From contig JAHFFT010000012.1 in assembly GCA_023247795.1 (NCBI GenBank), positions 1 through 56,005 of the forward strand: 56,005 bases of DNA, read 5' to 3'. The stretch is from Candidatus Omnitrophota bacterium (GTDB taxonomy: Bacteria; Omnitrophota; Gorgyraeia; Zapsychrales; JANLHA01). Position 1 is the first letter of the stretch. The number at the start of each line of letters is the position of its first letter. Of this stretch, positions 52,501-55,500 are shown one piece after another. Made by a program: the position numbers and the translations under genes. The notes beneath the pieces are model-generated. The model saw only the letters and a list, made by a program, of their open reading frames with translations. It was not told where the DNA came from and ran no database searches.

Positions 52501-55500
52501 CACCTTGACGAAACTAAACCTGCCTTTGCATCCTCAAGCGGACGCACCTTTGAAGCATTTGTTCATCAGGATGATGCCAATCAAGAGTTTCATATTTATG
52601 CGGCAAGCGTCAGAGGCCTTGCCCATGAACTCGTTGAAGAAGTACTTCTTCCCAATGCGGAAATTCCAAATGATCAGAATCAGCGTCACACGCGTTCGTA
52701 TTTCCTTGAAGCGGCATTCGGCGCGCAAACAGTCACCCTTGACGGCCGTCAAGTCGCCATCCCTCGCCGCACCATCGAAGAGATCCAAAATGATTCCGCG
52801 TTGCGGGATCGCTTAGCTTCGCAAGAAGCGCTAGATGCGGCCATTGCTCAGATCAACGAGAAATTTTCCGGGACTTCTCCTCGCGAAACCGCACTCAGGC
52901 AGTATGCAACGGATGTGGCAACCACCATTCGGATAATTGCTCCTCAGGCGGTTTCTTTTCAGAAGGGAGATGTGATTGCCTTAAACACCTCGGGACCCTT
53001 AAAGATGGTTGTTCGTAATGCGCAAGGGGATATCACCCGCCTTTACTACACGGATGTTTCAGATCCTGCTCAGGTTCGTAATGGAGTTATCATTCCAAAA
53101 TACCAGGATGGAGAGTTAGTAGACCTTGAAGGCGAAAGTCCTCCTTTTACGGTACTTAGTTACCTTATTGCCAATGCCTTGGATTCGAGTTTGTGGGGGG
53201 TGAATGTTCGGGGAGTTCAAGAAACCCTCAGGGCCAAATCTCCACCTGACCACACCGCTGAAATCATTGGGTCGCATCCGTTTCCTGTGCATGCTTTTAT
53301 AGGCCCCAACAAACTAAAACTTTTTGTAGAAGCTGAAGGAGGGAAACTTGTTGAAGCCGGTATCTTGTTTTTGAGTAGAAAGGCATTCAGCATTCTCTAC
53401 GATTCAATCCCTCAAGAGTCCATGCAAGCGATGATGAATGCCGCTAAAACGGTGATTGAACGTAGGTGGGCTCGAGATCTGGGAGTGATTCAAACGGCAT
53501 CGGATTGGAATGTTTATAACTATTTGGTTGTGGGCACACAGCAGGAACTGACGAATTTGCTCCAAGATGCAACTGAGGATGAGAAGGAACATGTGCTGCG
53601 TTTAAAACTAGCGATTGATTTAGCGGTCACTGGAAGCGGGATGTTAAGTAACCATGAAATGCTTCAGTCCGCCATGAAATATCTTGAAGGCCCCGATGCT
53701 TCTTATGGAACGCTGATCAATCATATCAATCACGTGATCACTAATCCCAATCAGAACCCAAGATTGGCTCCCGCAGCCGCAGCAGGGCTGCCGATCAAGG
53801 ATGTTAACGCAATTGCTCAACTTAACTTTTGGGATGTGAAAGTGGGTTTATACACCAATGTTATTCAGGCCGAAGTTTATCTTAAGGACCAGCGTCGCAT
53901 TCAATTTGTGATCAATGTAGCTCGTGATACCACCGATGCCTCAACCAGTGTTCAGAGGGCGCTTGAAGTGATGCGGATGAGCTATCCGTTCTATCCAAGA
54001 GGAATGATGGAACCCATTTCTAATCTTGATTCATCCCTAGTCCCCATCACCTCTCAGCAGAGCGAAAGGAAGGTTGCTGTTTTGGTGGGTGATTGGATTG
54101 AAAATTCAAACGAGCTTCACGTTTACCGTAAGACAGGTTCTTTACTTTATGAGTGGGAGAATCAAAGCGAAGCCAGCGCGCGGCCTCTAAGCCCTGAAGA
54201 GTCTGATCAAATGTGGTATGACATTGTCAAATCTATTGCAGCCTATTCGTTTATTGTGAAACCCAATGGGAGTTTGACTGAGAAGGCTTATGCCGTTAAT
54301 ACCGCAATCAATAGGGGCGATTTTGTCAGGAGATATGATCCAGGAGCTCAACAAACAGAGGCCGTTTTAATTTGGAATAATGGGCTCATTGAGTATGAGG
54401 ATCCCGCCATGATTTTGGTCAACGGTCTTTTGACCTACGCGGTGTTCGGTGACGGCGGGCGGCCCCCTGGTTTTTATTGGGATAAACCGGAACTCGCGAT
54501 CCAAGCAGTTGAGGAAGGGTTTTTAGAGCGCGCTCGGCGATCTGCGCAAATATTTGGGGAAGACGCAAAAGCGGCCGAAATGAGAGCGCGGATTGATCTC
54601 GATGTTTTGTGGACTGCCGCTTATAGCGCAACGCTTCCTAAACTATTAGAAGAAGCTCGCTTGTCATCTGATGAAGTAAGAGCAGGAGTGATCGAGCGGG
54701 CTCACGAAGCGCTCGGAAGGCATATGGGTATTATGAAGTTCCACTTCCCCGCGTATATCGGAAGCATTTTTGAGCGGAACCTGATTGCGGACGGGGGCAT
54801 CGCGATGAATGAAATTGTCAAAATGCATGGTTTGGCCTGGACCGATCCGGATGGAAGCATTCACTTCATCGATGAATTCGTATCGGATCAGGATAGAGAT
54901 AAAATTTGGGAGGCCGCACGTAAGGCAATTAACGAAGCCAATGGATGGGATGAAACTCATCCCAAGCATATCCTCAATAACGAAGAGGTGAGAAAGGTTG
55001 TCTTCGCCCATGAAAAAATCCACGTACTTTTGAAAGATCCCGAGGCAAAAGAATTCTTAGCGGAGCATCAATCAAAACTTCAAAGCCATTTAACTGATCA
55101 AGAATATGCCGCATTTTCAAAGGCGGCTAAAGAAGTTTACGGAACAGAGGATTTGGAAGAAGTTTTTGTGCTTGCTTTACAGGAATACAACCTTTACCAC
55201 AAGCCTGAAGAACAGAGAACCGAAGAAAATAAGAAGAAAGGCTTAGAGCAATTTCTCGCTCGGATACTGGAAAAATCTGATTTAGACGAAGCAAGCAAAG
55301 CCGCTTTGGGCACGAAATTAACCAACATCTTAATGGACTTCTTGAATCATCCTTTCATCACCGCACTTTCAAGTGAGGTGGATATAGCAGTGATGTGGGA
55401 AAATATATCCGCTTGGGAAAAAGCGGTTTCAGATTCTATTACTCGTCAGCTTACCGAATCGCAGATGTCCGATGAAGCATTCGCGAGGATGGCCTTAAGC

